Below the pieces are notes generated by a model, which had not been told where the DNA came from, did not search any database, and was given only the letters and a program-made list of their open reading frames with translations. Shown here piece by piece: positions 51,099-60,011 of a DNA stretch of 64,000 nucleotides. The DNA is taken from the NCBI GenBank assembly GCA_036386515.1, contig DASVVO010000026.1:1-64000 (forward strand). Reading direction: 5' to 3'. The number at the start of each line of letters is the position of its first letter. The first letter of the stretch is position 1. This DNA comes from JAIVJZ01 sp036386515. GTDB taxonomy: Bacteria > Acidobacteriota > Blastocatellia > Pyrinomonadales > Pyrinomonadaceae. A program made the translations under genes and the position numbers.

Positions 51099-52757
51099 AT
51101 GCGTTTACGCAAATTTTTATTGGTCGCCAGCCTGTGCGCGTTGCTCGCGAGTGGTTTGCCCGCCGGTGCGGGCGTGCGCGGTCAACAACAACAGCCGCAA
51201 ACGGCGCGCGCCGAGAGCGAAGGCACGGCGACGCAGCGGCTTGAGGTGATGCGCCAACGGCTGGAGACATCCCGGCGCACGCTCAACGGCGCGATCGCGG
51301 GTTTCAACGCCAGCGGCGGCGACAAGCAGAAGAAAGATAAAGATGCGAAGGCGGCGGACGATCCCGCCACGCGCCTGCGCGGTCTGGAGAAGGATGTCAG
51401 CGCGCTCCTCAAGGATGTGGCCGAACTGCGCGGGAAAGTGGATCGCGCCGAGAAGTATGAAATCTCCGACGTGGAGCGGCTGGAGAGCGCGCTCGTCGAA
51501 CTCAACGGGCGGGTCGAGGCCGGTCTCCAGGCGACGGCGGGCGCGCGCCGCGACGCGACGATCGCTTCCGGCGGTTCAAGCGGCAAGTCGAATAAAAAGA
51601 AGCCCGGCTTCTTCGGTCGTATTTTAGGGCGCGGCGACGACGAAGGCGAGTATGACGAGTTGGTCGGCGGCATCGCGCCGGGACGCGACCGTCAGTTGTT
51701 CGAGGAGGCGGCCAAACTCGCGCGCAAGAACAAGTATGAGACGGCGCGCTACCTCTTCAACAATATCATCATGACCTACCCCGAATCGCCTTACCTCCCG
51801 CACGCCAAACTCGCCATCGCCGACACCTTCTATCTCGAAGGCACGACGAGCGCGCTCATTCAGGCCGCCAACTCTTACCGTGAGTGGCAGACGTTCTTTC
51901 CCCGTGACCCGTTGGCCGACGAGGTGATGCTGAAAGTGGCCGAGGTGGAGATGCGGCAGATGGGCTTGCCCGACCGCGACGTGGCGCACGCGCGCAAGGC
52001 CGAACAACTCCTCAAGGCTCTCTTGCAGCAGTACCCCGACACGGCCTTGCGCCCCGACGCGCAGGTGCGTCTCAGCGAGGTGCAGGAAAACCTGGGGATG
52101 CACACGTTTCAGGTAGGCAACTTCTACATGGATCGCTACGAGCGCGGCGTCTCCTCGAACCCGAAGGGCGCGCAATCGCGCTACCGCGAGGTGGTGGAGA
52201 AATATCCGAACTTCTCGCGCCGCGACCGCGCGCTGTATCTCCTGGCCGTCACCTACGTGCTGGAGGAAGAACCGGACGAGGCGGCCAAGTATTTTCAGGA
52301 GATCGTGCGCAACTTCCCGAACAGCGAATACGCCGAGAAGGCGCAGGAGCAACTCGACGCCATCGGCGCGCCCAAGCCGGCGGCCGACCCGAAAGCTTTG
52401 GCTAAACTGCCGCCGGAGAAGCGTTCGATGACCTCGCGTTTCTTCCAGCAGGTGTTCGGCACAACGCCCGTCACCGTGGACAAGAACGGCGTGCTCATCA
52501 GCAAGGACAACAACGAGAGCAGCCTCATCGATGTCGTGATCGAAAACAAGGGAACGCTTCCCGTCACGACGCCGAACGCCCCGACCATCACGCGCCGGGT
52601 CTCGTCCGTCACGCCGCAAACGCAGCCTCAGCCGACGCCGCAACCGGCGAACAAACCGGCGAACGGCATCAACCTGACGCCGACCACTTCCGGCGCGCCC
52701 GCCACCGTCGATACGCCGAGCGCGCCGCCCACGCAGCAGCGTCCGCCCGCGAACTGA
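51099..52757 (+). CDS. BamD/YbgF-like TPR protein, exported
   Basis: A 552-residue protein with signal peptide (1 to about 28, ending AGVRGQQ). A helical coiled-coil region (about 40-150, LRGLEKDVSALLKDVAELRGKVDRAEK) precedes BamD-like TPRs (about 185-420: LFEEAAKLARKNKYETARYLFNNIIMTYPESPYLPHAKLAIADTFYLEGT; RYREVVEKYPNFSRRDRALYLLAVTYVLEE). A Pro/Thr-rich tail ends it. BamD is the essential lipoprotein of outer-membrane beta-barrel assembly. No lipobox cysteine is seen at the signal cleavage site, and the protein is twice the usual length, so its place in a BAM complex is inference. GGAGG precedes the ATG. Confidence 0.75.
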   Translation: MRLRKFLLVASLCALLASGLPAGAGVRGQQQQPQTARAESEGTATQRLEVMRQRLETSRRTLNGAIAGFNASGGDKQKKDKDAKAADDPATRLRGLEKDVSALLKDVAELRGKVDRAEKYEISDVERLESALVELNGRVEAGLQATAGARRDATIASGGSSGKSNKKKPGFFGRILGRGDDEGEYDELVGGIAPGRDRQLFEEAAKLARKNKYETARYLFNNIIMTYPESPYLPHAKLAIADTFYLEGTTSALIQAANSYREWQTFFPRDPLADEVMLKVAEVEMRQMGLPDRDVAHARKAEQLLKALLQQYPDTALRPDAQVRLSEVQENLGMHTFQVGNFYMDRYERGVSSNPKGAQSRYREVVEKYPNFSRRDRALYLLAVTYVLEEEPDEAAKYFQEIVRNFPNSEYAEKAQEQLDAIGAPKPAADPKALAKLPPEKRSMTSRFFQQVFGTTPVTVDKNGVLISKDNNESSLIDVVIENKGTLPVTTPNAPTITRRVSSVTPQTQPQPTPQPANKPANGINLTPTTSGAPATVDTPSAPPTQQRPPAN

Positions 52758-52778
52758 CGGATAGAGCAGGCCGAACCA

Positions 52779-52845
52779 GCGAAAGGCGAAAGTGAAGCGG
52801 AGCGCGTGAGAACTCCGGTCTCCACTTTCGCCTTTTAACTTTCCG
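52779..52845 (+). terminator. Hairpin of GCGAAAG words acting as bamD-like gene terminator
   Basis: GCGAAAGGCGAAAGTG (52779-52794) pairs with the CACTTTCGCCTTTT segment (52823-52836), and TTTTAACTTT follows. The left side repeats the 7-base word GCGAAAG, so this appears to be a short member of the heptad family that also fits a terminator. Confidence 0.6.
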
Positions 52846-52972
52846 CCGCCCGGCGGCCTCTCTCCTTTCTACTTCAGTTCGTCGGTGTTAAAATTTTTCA
52901 CCTTACACAGCTTTAATGAAATGAGTTTGAGCGCGCCGCGTCTCCGGCGGGGAACTGGGAACGAACATTCCG

Positions 52973-53491
52973 ATGGCCGAAAAGACCTCCGATGAATTGA
53001 CGCGTCGCCACCGCACCGCCGCGGGTGTGGTGTCCGCGCTCATCACGCTCGCGCTCGCGCTCATCGCGCTGGCCTACGCGGGCGTGCGCCTGCGGTTGCC
53101 CGCGAGCCTGCTCGACCCCACTTTATACGGCGCGCTCTGGATCGTTATCGCGGGACTCGGACTCGGCGCGATCGCGCTCCGGCGCATGCGTTTCGGCGCG
53201 CTCAGGCTGCAAACCATCGCGGAAGCGAAGGGGGCTTCCGCGCTGCTCGCCACCTTGCAGAAGACGACCGTGCTCGTCGCCCTGTTCGGCCTCGTCATCG
53301 CCCTTATCGGCTACCTGCTCTACCTCCGTTCGGGCTATCCGAGCGACATGTTGAAGGCCGGCATCATCGCCATCGCCATTCTGCTCTACACCTATCCGCG
53401 GCGCGCGGCCTGGCAAAAAGTCTGGCAGGCGACGCAAACAACGGAAGGGCTGACCACCGACGGCGCGCCCGCGAAAGGAAACACTGCGTGA
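52973..53491 (+). CDS. Four-helix membrane protein, function unknown
   Basis: A 172-residue protein with four hydrophobic segments (about 17-40, 46-68, 82-110 and 118-135). The loop between helices 2 and 3 is basic (RRMRFGALRLQTIAEAKG). The polar C-terminal tail ends PAKGNTA. I recognise no family. The stop overlaps the GTG start of the TPR gene (GTGA), so translation is probably coupled and the two proteins may work together. A TGTTAAAAT extended -10-like sequence lies about 85 bases upstream. Confidence 0.6.
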   Translation: MAEKTSDELTRRHRTAAGVVSALITLALALIALAYAGVRLRLPASLLDPTLYGALWIVIAGLGLGAIALRRMRFGALRLQTIAEAKGASALLATLQKTTVLVALFGLVIALIGYLLYLRSGYPSDMLKAGIIAIAILLYTYPRRAAWQKVWQATQTTEGLTTDGAPAKGNTA

Positions 53492-55551
53492 AGTTTTACC
53501 TCCGCCTCGCCTCGCTCGTCCTCGCGGTTTCGGCCTGCTTCGTCGCCTCTCCCATCTCGACCGGGGCGCAACCCGCGCCTTCCAACGCCGCCCCACGCCC
53601 CACGCCTTCGCCCGCCGCGCAGGCGTCCGCCGCGCTGGCGTCGCTCTCGCCACGCGAACGCCGCGTGAAGGCTTACGCGAAGTTGATGGAAGGCCAGCGT
53701 TTCTTCACGAACGCGCGCGGCGCGGGCGGCATCACGCGCGAAGATTTACGCGTCGCGCAAGCCGCCTTCGAGCAGGCCGCCGCGCTCGACCCGACCCTCT
53801 CCGAAGCCCACACCGCGCTCGCCGAAATCGCCTTTTTCTTCCTCGACGACCAGCCGCTCGCCGAGCGCGAAGCCGCCGCCGCCGCCCGCATCGACAACAA
53901 CAACTTCGGCGCGCACCGCATCCTCTCGCGCCTCTACTCGCTCAAGGCCGGACTCGACTCCGACAAACTCGAACGCGCCGCCGCCGACCGCGCCGTCGCC
54001 GCTCTCAAAGAAGTGCTCCGCCTCGACCCGAACGACCCGGAAGCCCTCGCCCTCCTCGGCGAGTTTTACATGAGAACCGACCGCGAAGCGGAAGCCATCG
54101 AAGCCTTCCGAAGTTGGATGGGCGCGCCCGCCACGGTCGATACGAACTTCTACAAAGTCGTCACCCAGGGGCGCGAACTCTCGCTCGACGCCGCAGCCGC
54201 CCGTCTCGCCGAAGCGTTGCTCAAGGCCGGTCGCACCGCCGAGTCGGTTGATGCCATCCGCCGCGCCCTCGCCATCAACCCGGAGAACAGCGCGTATCTC
54301 GCGTTGCTCGGCGAGGCGATTGACGCGGGCGGCGACAGCGATGTCGCCATCAACGAATTGCAGCGCATGATCGTGGCGAACCCGACCAATCTCGCCGCCA
54401 TCAGTTTGCTCGCGCACGCGCAGGCGCGCTCCGGCAAAGTTGATGTCGCCGTCTCGACGCTGCGCGCCGCCACACAAGCGCGCCCCGGCGACACGCGCGA
54501 GTTGCAGCAGCAGCGGCGTCGCCTCGTGGACGACCTCGCCGGGGTGCTCGCCGACGCCCTGCGCTACGACGAAGCCGTCGCCGCCTACGAAGACCTGCTC
54601 AAAGCGCGCGGCATCAACGCCGACGCGCCGCTCACCTCCGACAGCGACAAAGAGGCCGCGCGCCCGCTCCTCGAACGCATCATCAACTTGCAGCGGCAGG
54701 CCGGACGCCTCGACGCCGCCCTCGCGACCGCCGGGCGCATGCGCCGCGTGCTCGGGGCTACCGACCCGCGCGCCGATTTCTATTCCGTCGCCGTGCTGCG
54801 CGAACAAGGTAAACGGCGCGAGGCGCTGGAAGCCGTGCGCGCCGCGCGCCTGAGACATCCGGGCGTGTCCGAGTTTTTGGCTTTGGAAGCCGAGACGCTG
54901 GCCGAACTCGGTCAGGTCGAAGAAGGCGCGACGCTGCTGCGAGCGCGCATCACGGGCAAGGTCGAAGACGACTACTCGGCTTATCTCTCCATCGCGAATC
55001 TCTACCTGCAAGCGGGTCGCGGCAAAGAGGCCGTCGTCGCCGCACGCAAACTGCTCGAACTCGCCCCGCCCGATCAACCCCAACTCGTCACGCAGGCTCT
55101 CATCATGCTCGCTTCCTCGCAGGAGCGCGCCGGCGACCCGAAAGGCGCGGAAGAGTCTCTGCGCCGCATCCTCTCGAAAACCCCGAACGATGCGACCGCG
55201 CTCAACAACCTCGGCTACTTTCTCGTCGAGCGCGGCGAGCGTCTCCCCGACGCGCTCGACATGATCAAGCGCGCCGTCAAATCGGAGCCGACCAACCCCA
55301 ACTACCTCGACAGCCTCGGGTGGGCTTATTTCAAACTCGGCCAACTCGACGAAGCCGAACGCCACCTCAACGATGCCGCGCGCCGCAACACGCGTTCCTC
55401 CACCGTTCAGGAACACCTCGGCGACCTCTACCAGAAACGCGGCCGTCTCGACGAAGCCCGCGCCGCCTGGCGCAAAGCCCTCGGACTCACCACCGACGCC
55501 TCTGATATCACCCGTCTCAAGGCCAAACTCAACCCCGAGCCGGGCAAGTAA
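53488..55551 (+). CDS. Large TPR-repeat protein, exported
   Basis: A 687-residue protein with signal peptide (1-27, ending STGAQ). It then consists almost wholly of tetratricopeptide-like helices, with clear repeats such as AFEQAAALDPTLSEAHTALAEIAFF, ALKEVLRLDPNDPEALALLGEFYM, AIRRALAINPENSAYLALLGEAI, and near the end MIKRAVKSEPTNPNYLDSLGWAYFKLGQLDEAERHL. It should be a periplasmic scaffold for protein assembly. The GTG start overlaps the stop of the membrane protein upstream. Confidence 0.8.
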   Translation: MKFYLRLASLVLAVSACFVASPISTGAQPAPSNAAPRPTPSPAAQASAALASLSPRERRVKAYAKLMEGQRFFTNARGAGGITREDLRVAQAAFEQAAALDPTLSEAHTALAEIAFFFLDDQPLAEREAAAAARIDNNNFGAHRILSRLYSLKAGLDSDKLERAAADRAVAALKEVLRLDPNDPEALALLGEFYMRTDREAEAIEAFRSWMGAPATVDTNFYKVVTQGRELSLDAAAARLAEALLKAGRTAESVDAIRRALAINPENSAYLALLGEAIDAGGDSDVAINELQRMIVANPTNLAAISLLAHAQARSGKVDVAVSTLRAATQARPGDTRELQQQRRRLVDDLAGVLADALRYDEAVAAYEDLLKARGINADAPLTSDSDKEAARPLLERIINLQRQAGRLDAALATAGRMRRVLGATDPRADFYSVAVLREQGKRREALEAVRAARLRHPGVSEFLALEAETLAELGQVEEGATLLRARITGKVEDDYSAYLSIANLYLQAGRGKEAVVAARKLLELAPPDQPQLVTQALIMLASSQERAGDPKGAEESLRRILSKTPNDATALNNLGYFLVERGERLPDALDMIKRAVKSEPTNPNYLDSLGWAYFKLGQLDEAERHLNDAARRNTRSSTVQEHLGDLYQKRGRLDEARAAWRKALGLTTDASDITRLKAKLNPEPGK

Positions 55552-55582
55552 ACTACACGATTCGGAGTGTAAATTTGACATA

Positions 55583-55611
55583 TTGACGGTGTGTAGGCGG
55601 CGCGCTACACT
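55583..55611 (+). promoter_or_regulatory. Sigma-70 promoter for CAP-domain gene
   Basis: TTGACG (55583-55588) and TACACT (55606-55611), 17 bases apart, in an AT-richer gap about 105 bases before the ATG. Confidence 0.55.
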
Positions 55612-55716
55612 GCCGTTAGTCCGAGCGTTTGCCCCAAGTTTCGCTCAGACCGCAAGCTGGAACCCTCCTCATCAGTTAAAAAGTCTAAAGTCACAGTTAA
55701 GAGAGTTAGACCCCCG

Positions 55717-56385
55717 ATGACGCGCAACAATTTATTCCCCTGTCTCGATCTGCGTGCGCGCAGGTACGCACGTTTCGCGCTCTCCGCCGTCGCTTGCCTC
55801 TTCGCCTCCGGCCTGTTCGCCGCGAGCGTCGAAGCGCAGGGGATGCGCCCCGTCGCCCGCCTCGTCGGAGTCTCGAACAGCGGCGCGGCGCGCCTCACTT
55901 CGAGCGCCGACTCCTGCGAGACGCAGGCGCGCCTGATGAACGCTTCCCTGACGAACGCGCGCACGCGCAGCACGGCTCGCGTCAGCGCGACCGCCGACGA
56001 GCGGCGCGCCTTCGACCTGATCAACGTCGAGCGACGCGCCCGCGGCGAATCCTCGCTCGTCTGGGATGCGGAACTGACGCGCATGGCGCGGCTCCACTCG
56101 GAGAACATGGCGCGGCAAAACTTTTTCGACCACATCGACCCGCAAGGGCAGAACATGACGATGCGCGCCCGCGCGTGCGGCGTCTGCGGGTGGAGCGCGA
56201 TTGCGGAGAACATCGCGTATAATGCGGGCTACGAAGATGCGGCGGGTTTCGCCGTCGAGCGTTGGATGACTTCGTCCAAGCACCGCGCCAACCTGTTGCG
56301 CGAAGGCTTCACGCATTCCGGCGTCGGGGTGGCGCGCGCCGCCGACGGTCGCGTCTTTTTCACTCAGGTCTTCGTCACGCGCTAG
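55717..56385 (+). CDS. CAP-domain (SCP-like) secreted protein
   Basis: A 222-residue protein with signal peptide (1 to about 40, with ARRYARFALSAVACLFASGLFAASVEAQ). A CAP domain follows (about 90-222): FDLINVERRARGESSLVWDAELTRMARLHSENMARQNFFDHIDPQGQNMTMRARACGV, with the His and Glu of the conserved cavity, then IAENIAYNAGYEDAAGFAVERWMTSSKHRANLLREGFTHSGVGV. Bacterial CAP proteins are of unsettled function, with roles proposed in spore coat, adhesion or lipid binding. It is probably its own transcription unit. Confidence 0.88.
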   Translation: MTRNNLFPCLDLRARRYARFALSAVACLFASGLFAASVEAQGMRPVARLVGVSNSGAARLTSSADSCETQARLMNASLTNARTRSTARVSATADERRAFDLINVERRARGESSLVWDAELTRMARLHSENMARQNFFDHIDPQGQNMTMRARACGVCGWSAIAENIAYNAGYEDAAGFAVERWMTSSKHRANLLREGFTHSGVGVARAADGRVFFTQVFVTR

Positions 56386-56411
56386 AGCCGCAGGCGAGTT
56401 CTAAAATTTGA

Positions 56412-56455
56412 AGCGGCCGGCGCTCACTTTAAAGAGAGGCCGGCCGCTCTGCTTT
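56412..56455 (+). terminator. Terminator between CAP gene and ispE
   Basis: A perfect 10-bp stem (56412-56421 with 56439-56448), 17-base loop and short CTGCTTTT tract. Confidence 0.65.
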
Positions 56456-56478
56456 TGCCCGGTGAAATTTTGACTATT

Positions 56479-57396
56479 GTGTCCGAAGCACGATTCACCC
56501 TCCCATCCTTCGCCAAGATCAATCTCACGCTGCGCATCCACGGCCGCCGCGCCGACGGCTATCACGAAATCGAAACCGTCTTCCAAACCGTCACGCTGCA
56601 CGACCGCCTCACCTTCGCCGCGCGCCGCGACGACGACGACGAACGGCTCGAACTCGCGTGCGACGCGCCCGACGTTCCCTGCGACGAATCGAATCTCGTC
56701 TATCGCGCGGGCGTCGCCCTGCGCGAGCGTTACGGTATTCGCGGCGGCGCGCACATCAGTTTGGAGAAAAGGATTCCGGCGGGGGGTGGTCTCGGCGGCG
56801 GCTCGTCAAACGCCGCCGTCGCCCTCGTCGGCCTCGCGCGTTTGTGGAAAATCGAGGCCGACCGGCACGCGCTCGCAGGTCTCGGCGCATCGCTCGGCGC
56901 GGATGTGCCTTTCTTTTTAACGGGCGGCACCGCGCTCGGCACGGGGCGGGGAACCGACATTCACCCGCTCGCGGACGCGCCCCGCAAACAACTTTTAGTC
57001 GTCACCCCCGGCGTCCGGGTCTCAAGCGCGGCGGCCTACAAGTCGTTGAACGCGCACGCCTTGACAAAGGCAGTTTTGCCCGCTAATCTCGCTGTTTCGC
57101 GCGCACAAGCCGAAATTTCGGGTTCGTTGCAGGCGTCGCTGAAGAACGATTTCGAGCCGGTCGTCTATCGTCTCCATCCCGAAATCGAGCGGGCGCGCGA
57201 CGCGCTCGCAACGTCGGGCGCAAGCGGCGCGTTGCTGTCGGGAAGCGGGGCGAGCGTCTTCGGCCTCTTTGAAAACGTGGAGGAGCGCGACCGCGCGCAA
57301 GCGAGTTTGAGAGTCGAGCCGGGGTGGCAAGTTTTCCCCTGTGCGATGCTCTCGCGGAGCGGGTACATGGGAGAGTTGGGCGCGGTCGAGTTTTAA
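56479..57396 (+). CDS. ispE: 4-(cytidine 5'-diphospho)-2-C-methyl-D-erythritol kinase
   Basis: A 305-residue GHMP kinase of the MEP isoprenoid pathway. LPSFAKINLTLRIHGRRADGYHEIETVFQTVTLHD contains the substrate Lys and the IspE-specific RADGYH. The ATP loop is IPAGGGLGGGSSNAAVALVGL, and the catalytic Asp lies in GADVPFFLTGGTALGTGRG. GALLSGSGASVFGLF is the C-terminal glycine-rich motif. The start is probably the GTG; in-frame TTG codons 9 and 24 bases earlier are alternatives, but they lie next to the terminator. It starts the block ispE - tRNA-Gln - prs - rplY - pth. Confidence 0.93.
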   Translation: MSEARFTLPSFAKINLTLRIHGRRADGYHEIETVFQTVTLHDRLTFAARRDDDDERLELACDAPDVPCDESNLVYRAGVALRERYGIRGGAHISLEKRIPAGGGLGGGSSNAAVALVGLARLWKIEADRHALAGLGASLGADVPFFLTGGTALGTGRGTDIHPLADAPRKQLLVVTPGVRVSSAAAYKSLNAHALTKAVLPANLAVSRAQAEISGSLQASLKNDFEPVVYRLHPEIERARDALATSGASGALLSGSGASVFGLFENVEERDRAQASLRVEPGWQVFPCAMLSRSGYMGELGAVEF

Positions 57397-57437
57397 ATGA
57401 GCGTGCCTGTGAAGTCGGGAGCGCGCGGGAGCAACAT

Positions 57438-57512
57438 TGGGGCGTCGCCAAGTGGTAAGGCACCGGTCTTTGGATCCGGCATTCGTAGGTTCGAATCCTT
57501 CCGCCCCAGCCA
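57438..57512 (+). tRNA. tRNA-Gln (TTG anticodon)
   Basis: A 75-base cloverleaf with a 7-bp acceptor stem (TGGGGCG with CGCCCCA), anticodon loop CTTTGGA giving TTG, T arm GGTTCGAATCC, and encoded CCA. The U1-A72 pair is typical of tRNA-Gln. It lies between ispE and prs, a common position. Confidence 0.95.
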
Positions 57513-57518
57513 ACATCA

Positions 57519-57595
57519 CAGAGGCTAGAGGTCAGAGGTCAGAGGTTAGTGAAAACGAAATTACTGACCTCTGACCTCTAGTCTCTGACCTCTAA
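57519..57595. repeat. Paired-arm heptad array, CAGAGGT words, tRNA-prs gap
   Basis: The left arm (57520-57542) is inverted at 57564-57586 with one mismatch in 23, including the odd CTAGAGG unit. The array fills the whole gap from tRNA-Gln to 4 bases before the prs ATG. It uses the same word as the purC-cvpA array 33 kb away. Confidence 0.92.
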
Positions 57596-57599
57596 TTTT

Positions 57600-58547
57600 A
57601 TGAGTACGACCGGCGGCATCAAAGTTTTTTCCGGCAACGCGAACCGCGAGTTGACGCTGGAGATTTGCAACTATCTCAGTTGCGATCCCGGCAGCGCGAC
57701 CATCGGGCGTTTTTCGGACGGCGAGTTTAACTTCCAGATCACCGAGAACGTGCGCGGCGGCGACATCTTCATCGTGCAGCCGACCTGCCCGCCCACGGAC
57801 GCGAACCTGATGGAACTGCTCGTCATGCTCGACGCCTTCCGGCGTTCGTCGGCCGAGCGCGTGACGGCTGTGATTCCTTATTACGGTTACGCGCGCTCGG
57901 ATAAGAAGGATCGCCCGCGCGTACCGATTGCCGCCAAGCTCGTCTCGAATTTGATCGCCACGGCCGGCGCGCACCGCGTCCTGACGATGGACTTGCACGC
58001 CGCGCAGATTCAAGGCTTCTTTGACATCCCGGTCGATCACCTCTACGCCGCGCCCGTCTTCATCGGCCACTATCAAGCGAACCCGATGCCGAACCTGACG
58101 GTGGTTGCGCCCGACACCGGCGGAGCGGAACGCGCGCGCGCTTACGCCAAGCGTCTGGACGCGGAACTCGCGCTCTGCGACAAGCGGCGCGAGAAGGCGA
58201 ACGTGGCCGAAGTGATGAACGTCGTCGGCGACGTGCGCGGGCGCAACTGCCTGGTGGTTGACGACATGTGCGATACGGGCGGTTCGCTGACGAAGGTGGC
58301 GAAGGCGCTCAAGAGCGCGGGCGCGGCGAGCATTCACGCCTGTTTCACGCACGCCGTTTTGTCGGGGCACGCCTGCGAGCAGTTGGCGCAGTCGGACATC
58401 GAGCAGGTGGTCACGACGAACACCATCCCGTTCGGCGGGGGCAAGAGTGAGATGGATAATCTCAAGGTTCTGAGCATCGCGCCGCTGCTGGCGAAAGCGA
58501 TCAAGTCGATCCACGAGGAGACCAGCGTCTCTTCGCTCTTCGTGTGA
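57600..58547 (+). CDS. prs: Ribose-phosphate pyrophosphokinase
   Basis: A 315-residue enzyme that makes PRPP from ribose-5-phosphate and ATP. FSGNANRELTLEICNYL, GRFSDGEFNFQITENVRGGDIFIVQP, YYGYARSDKKDRPRVPIAAKLVSNLI (ATP and regulatory loops), DLHAAQIQGFFDIPVDHL (metal site), and the PRPP loop CLVVDDMCDTGGSLTKVAKAL are all present. Standard bacterial class I length. No Shine-Dalgarno; the repeat arm ends 4 bases upstream. It belongs to the syntenic ispE-prs-rplY-pth group. Confidence 0.97.
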   Translation: MSTTGGIKVFSGNANRELTLEICNYLSCDPGSATIGRFSDGEFNFQITENVRGGDIFIVQPTCPPTDANLMELLVMLDAFRRSSAERVTAVIPYYGYARSDKKDRPRVPIAAKLVSNLIATAGAHRVLTMDLHAAQIQGFFDIPVDHLYAAPVFIGHYQANPMPNLTVVAPDTGGAERARAYAKRLDAELALCDKRREKANVAEVMNVVGDVRGRNCLVVDDMCDTGGSLTKVAKALKSAGAASIHACFTHAVLSGHACEQLAQSDIEQVVTTNTIPFGGGKSEMDNLKVLSIAPLLAKAIKSIHEETSVSSLFV

Positions 58548-58565
58548 AGGGCAAACACTAACTTT

Positions 58566-58650
58566 GGTTTCAAGTTTCAGGTTGCAGGTTTCAAGTCGAA
58601 AACCGAAGTGACCTCAAACTTGAAACCTGCAACCTGAAACTTGAAACTTG
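58566..58650. repeat. Paired-arm heptad array, GGTTTCA words
   Basis: A 30-base arm (58567-58596) is perfectly inverted at 58618-58647, including the odd unit GGTTGCA. Twelve consecutive 7-base blocks span the region. It fills the prs-rplY gap. Confidence 0.93.
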
Positions 58651-58660
58651 GTATTCGATT

Positions 58661-59326
58661 ATGGCAGAGAAGAAAGAATTTACGATTCAAGCGACGCGCC
58701 GCGAGGGGCGCGGGAAGAACGATGCGCGCCGCGTGCGCGCCGCCGGGCGCGTGCCGCTCACGATTTACGGAGGCGAAGGCGATTCCGTTTCCGCCTCCGC
58801 CTCCCTCGCCGAACTGGCGGCCATCCTGCGCACCGAGTCAGGCCACAACACCATCTTCACCCTCGACATCGACGGCGAAGGCGGGCACGACGTGATGTTC
58901 CTCGACCGGCAGATCGATCCCGTTCGCGGTCGTCTCGTCCACGCCGATTTGCGTCGCCTCGTGCGCGGCCAGAAGATCGAAGTGACCGTGCCCCTGCACC
59001 TGACGGGCGAACCCATCGGCGTTACCGAAGGCGGCGGCGTGCTCGAACAGATGGTGCGCGAAATTAATATCCGCGTCCGTCCGCGCGACATCCCCGACGC
59101 GATTGACCTCGATGTCTCGAACCTCGGCGTCCACGACGTGCTGCACGTCTCCGACCTCCAGGTGGAAGAAAACATCGAAATCCTGGATGAGCCGGACACG
59201 GTGCTCGCCACCGTCGGCATCATCGCCGAGGAGCCGGTCGAAGCTCCCGTCGTGGCGGACGACGACGCCACCGAGCCGGAAGTTATCGGCAAGGGCAAGA
59301 AGGACGACGAGGGCGGCGAAGCCTAG
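58661..59326 (+). CDS. rplY: 50S ribosomal protein L25 (general stress protein Ctc type)
   Basis: A 221-residue long-form L25. The N-terminal 5S rRNA-binding domain (IQATRREGRGKNDARRVRAAGRVPLTIYGGE, to about 95) is followed by the TL5/Ctc C-terminal beta domain (VTVPLHLTGEPIGVTEGGGVLEQMVREINIRVRPRDIPDAIDLDVSNLGVHDVLHVSDL) and an acidic tail. It binds 5S rRNA in the large subunit. No Shine-Dalgarno is visible behind the repeat array. pth follows, as in many bacteria. Confidence 0.95.
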   Translation: MAEKKEFTIQATRREGRGKNDARRVRAAGRVPLTIYGGEGDSVSASASLAELAAILRTESGHNTIFTLDIDGEGGHDVMFLDRQIDPVRGRLVHADLRRLVRGQKIEVTVPLHLTGEPIGVTEGGGVLEQMVREINIRVRPRDIPDAIDLDVSNLGVHDVLHVSDLQVEENIEILDEPDTVLATVGIIAEEPVEAPVVADDDATEPEVIGKGKKDDEGGEA

Positions 59327-59334
59327 AGGAGTTT

Positions 59335-59428
59335 GGGCAAAGGGTAAGGGGCAAGGGGGAAAGGGCGCATCGCCTCGCGATTCCGGTTTATCCTTTACCC
59401 CTTACCCTTTACCCCTTACCCTTTGCCC
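59335..59428. repeat. Paired-arm heptad array, GGGTAAG/CCCTTAC words
   Basis: A 17-base outer arm (59335-59351, GGGCAAA then GGGTAAG) is exactly inverted at 59412-59428, with looser pairing inside. The outermost odd unit GGGCAAA is mirrored as TTTGCCC. It lies between rplY and pth. Confidence 0.9.
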
Positions 59429-59444
59429 GTATTTCCTATTTCGC

Positions 59445-60011
59445 ATGCTTATCGTCGGGCTGGGCAATCCGGGCGCGCAATATGAGTTGACGCGCCACAA
59501 CCTCGGCTTCATGGCCGTGGATTTGTTGGCGCGCCAGGCCGGGCGCGACGTGCGGCGCGAGGAGTGTCGCGCGCTCGTCGGACGCGCCGAGATCGAAGGC
59601 CGCACGGTGGAACTCGTCAAGCCGCAGACCTACATGAATCTGAGCGGCGAATCGGTGCAGTGCCTGCTGCGCAAACGCGAGTTGAAAACGGCGACGGACT
59701 TAGTGGTCGTGAGCGACGACCTCGCGCTGCCTTTCGGCACGTTGCGCCTCAGGGCGCGCGGTTCGAGCGGCGGCCACAACGGTTTGAAAAGCATCATCGC
59801 GCAGGCGCGAACAGACGAGTTCATCCGCCTGCGCATCGGGATTCAACCCGAACACCCGCTCGCCGACACCGCCCGCTACGTGCTCGAACGTTTCCCGCCG
59901 GGCGTGCGCGGCGAACTGGAAAAAGTTTTAGAGCGGAGCGTCGAAGCGATCCGCGCCATCGTCCGCGATGGCATTGACAAAGCGATGGCAACTTACAACG
60001 GTGACAAGTGA
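59445..60011 (+). CDS. pth: Peptidyl-tRNA hydrolase
   Basis: A 188-residue enzyme that frees tRNA from stalled peptidyl-tRNA. MLIVGLGNPGAQYELTRHNLGFMAVDLLA has the catalytic His, KPQTYMNLSGESV the Asn/Tyr tRNA contact, and VVSDDLALPFGTLRLRARGSSGGHNGLKSII the catalytic Asp and the GGHNG motif. The ATG has no Shine-Dalgarno. The last codons (AAC GGT GAC AAG TGA) form the outer edge of the following heptad array and are exactly inverted 72 bases later. Confidence 0.97.
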   Translation: MLIVGLGNPGAQYELTRHNLGFMAVDLLARQAGRDVRREECRALVGRAEIEGRTVELVKPQTYMNLSGESVQCLLRKRELKTATDLVVVSDDLALPFGTLRLRARGSSGGHNGLKSIIAQARTDEFIRLRIGIQPEHPLADTARYVLERFPPGVRGELEKVLERSVEAIRAIVRDGIDKAMATYNGDK

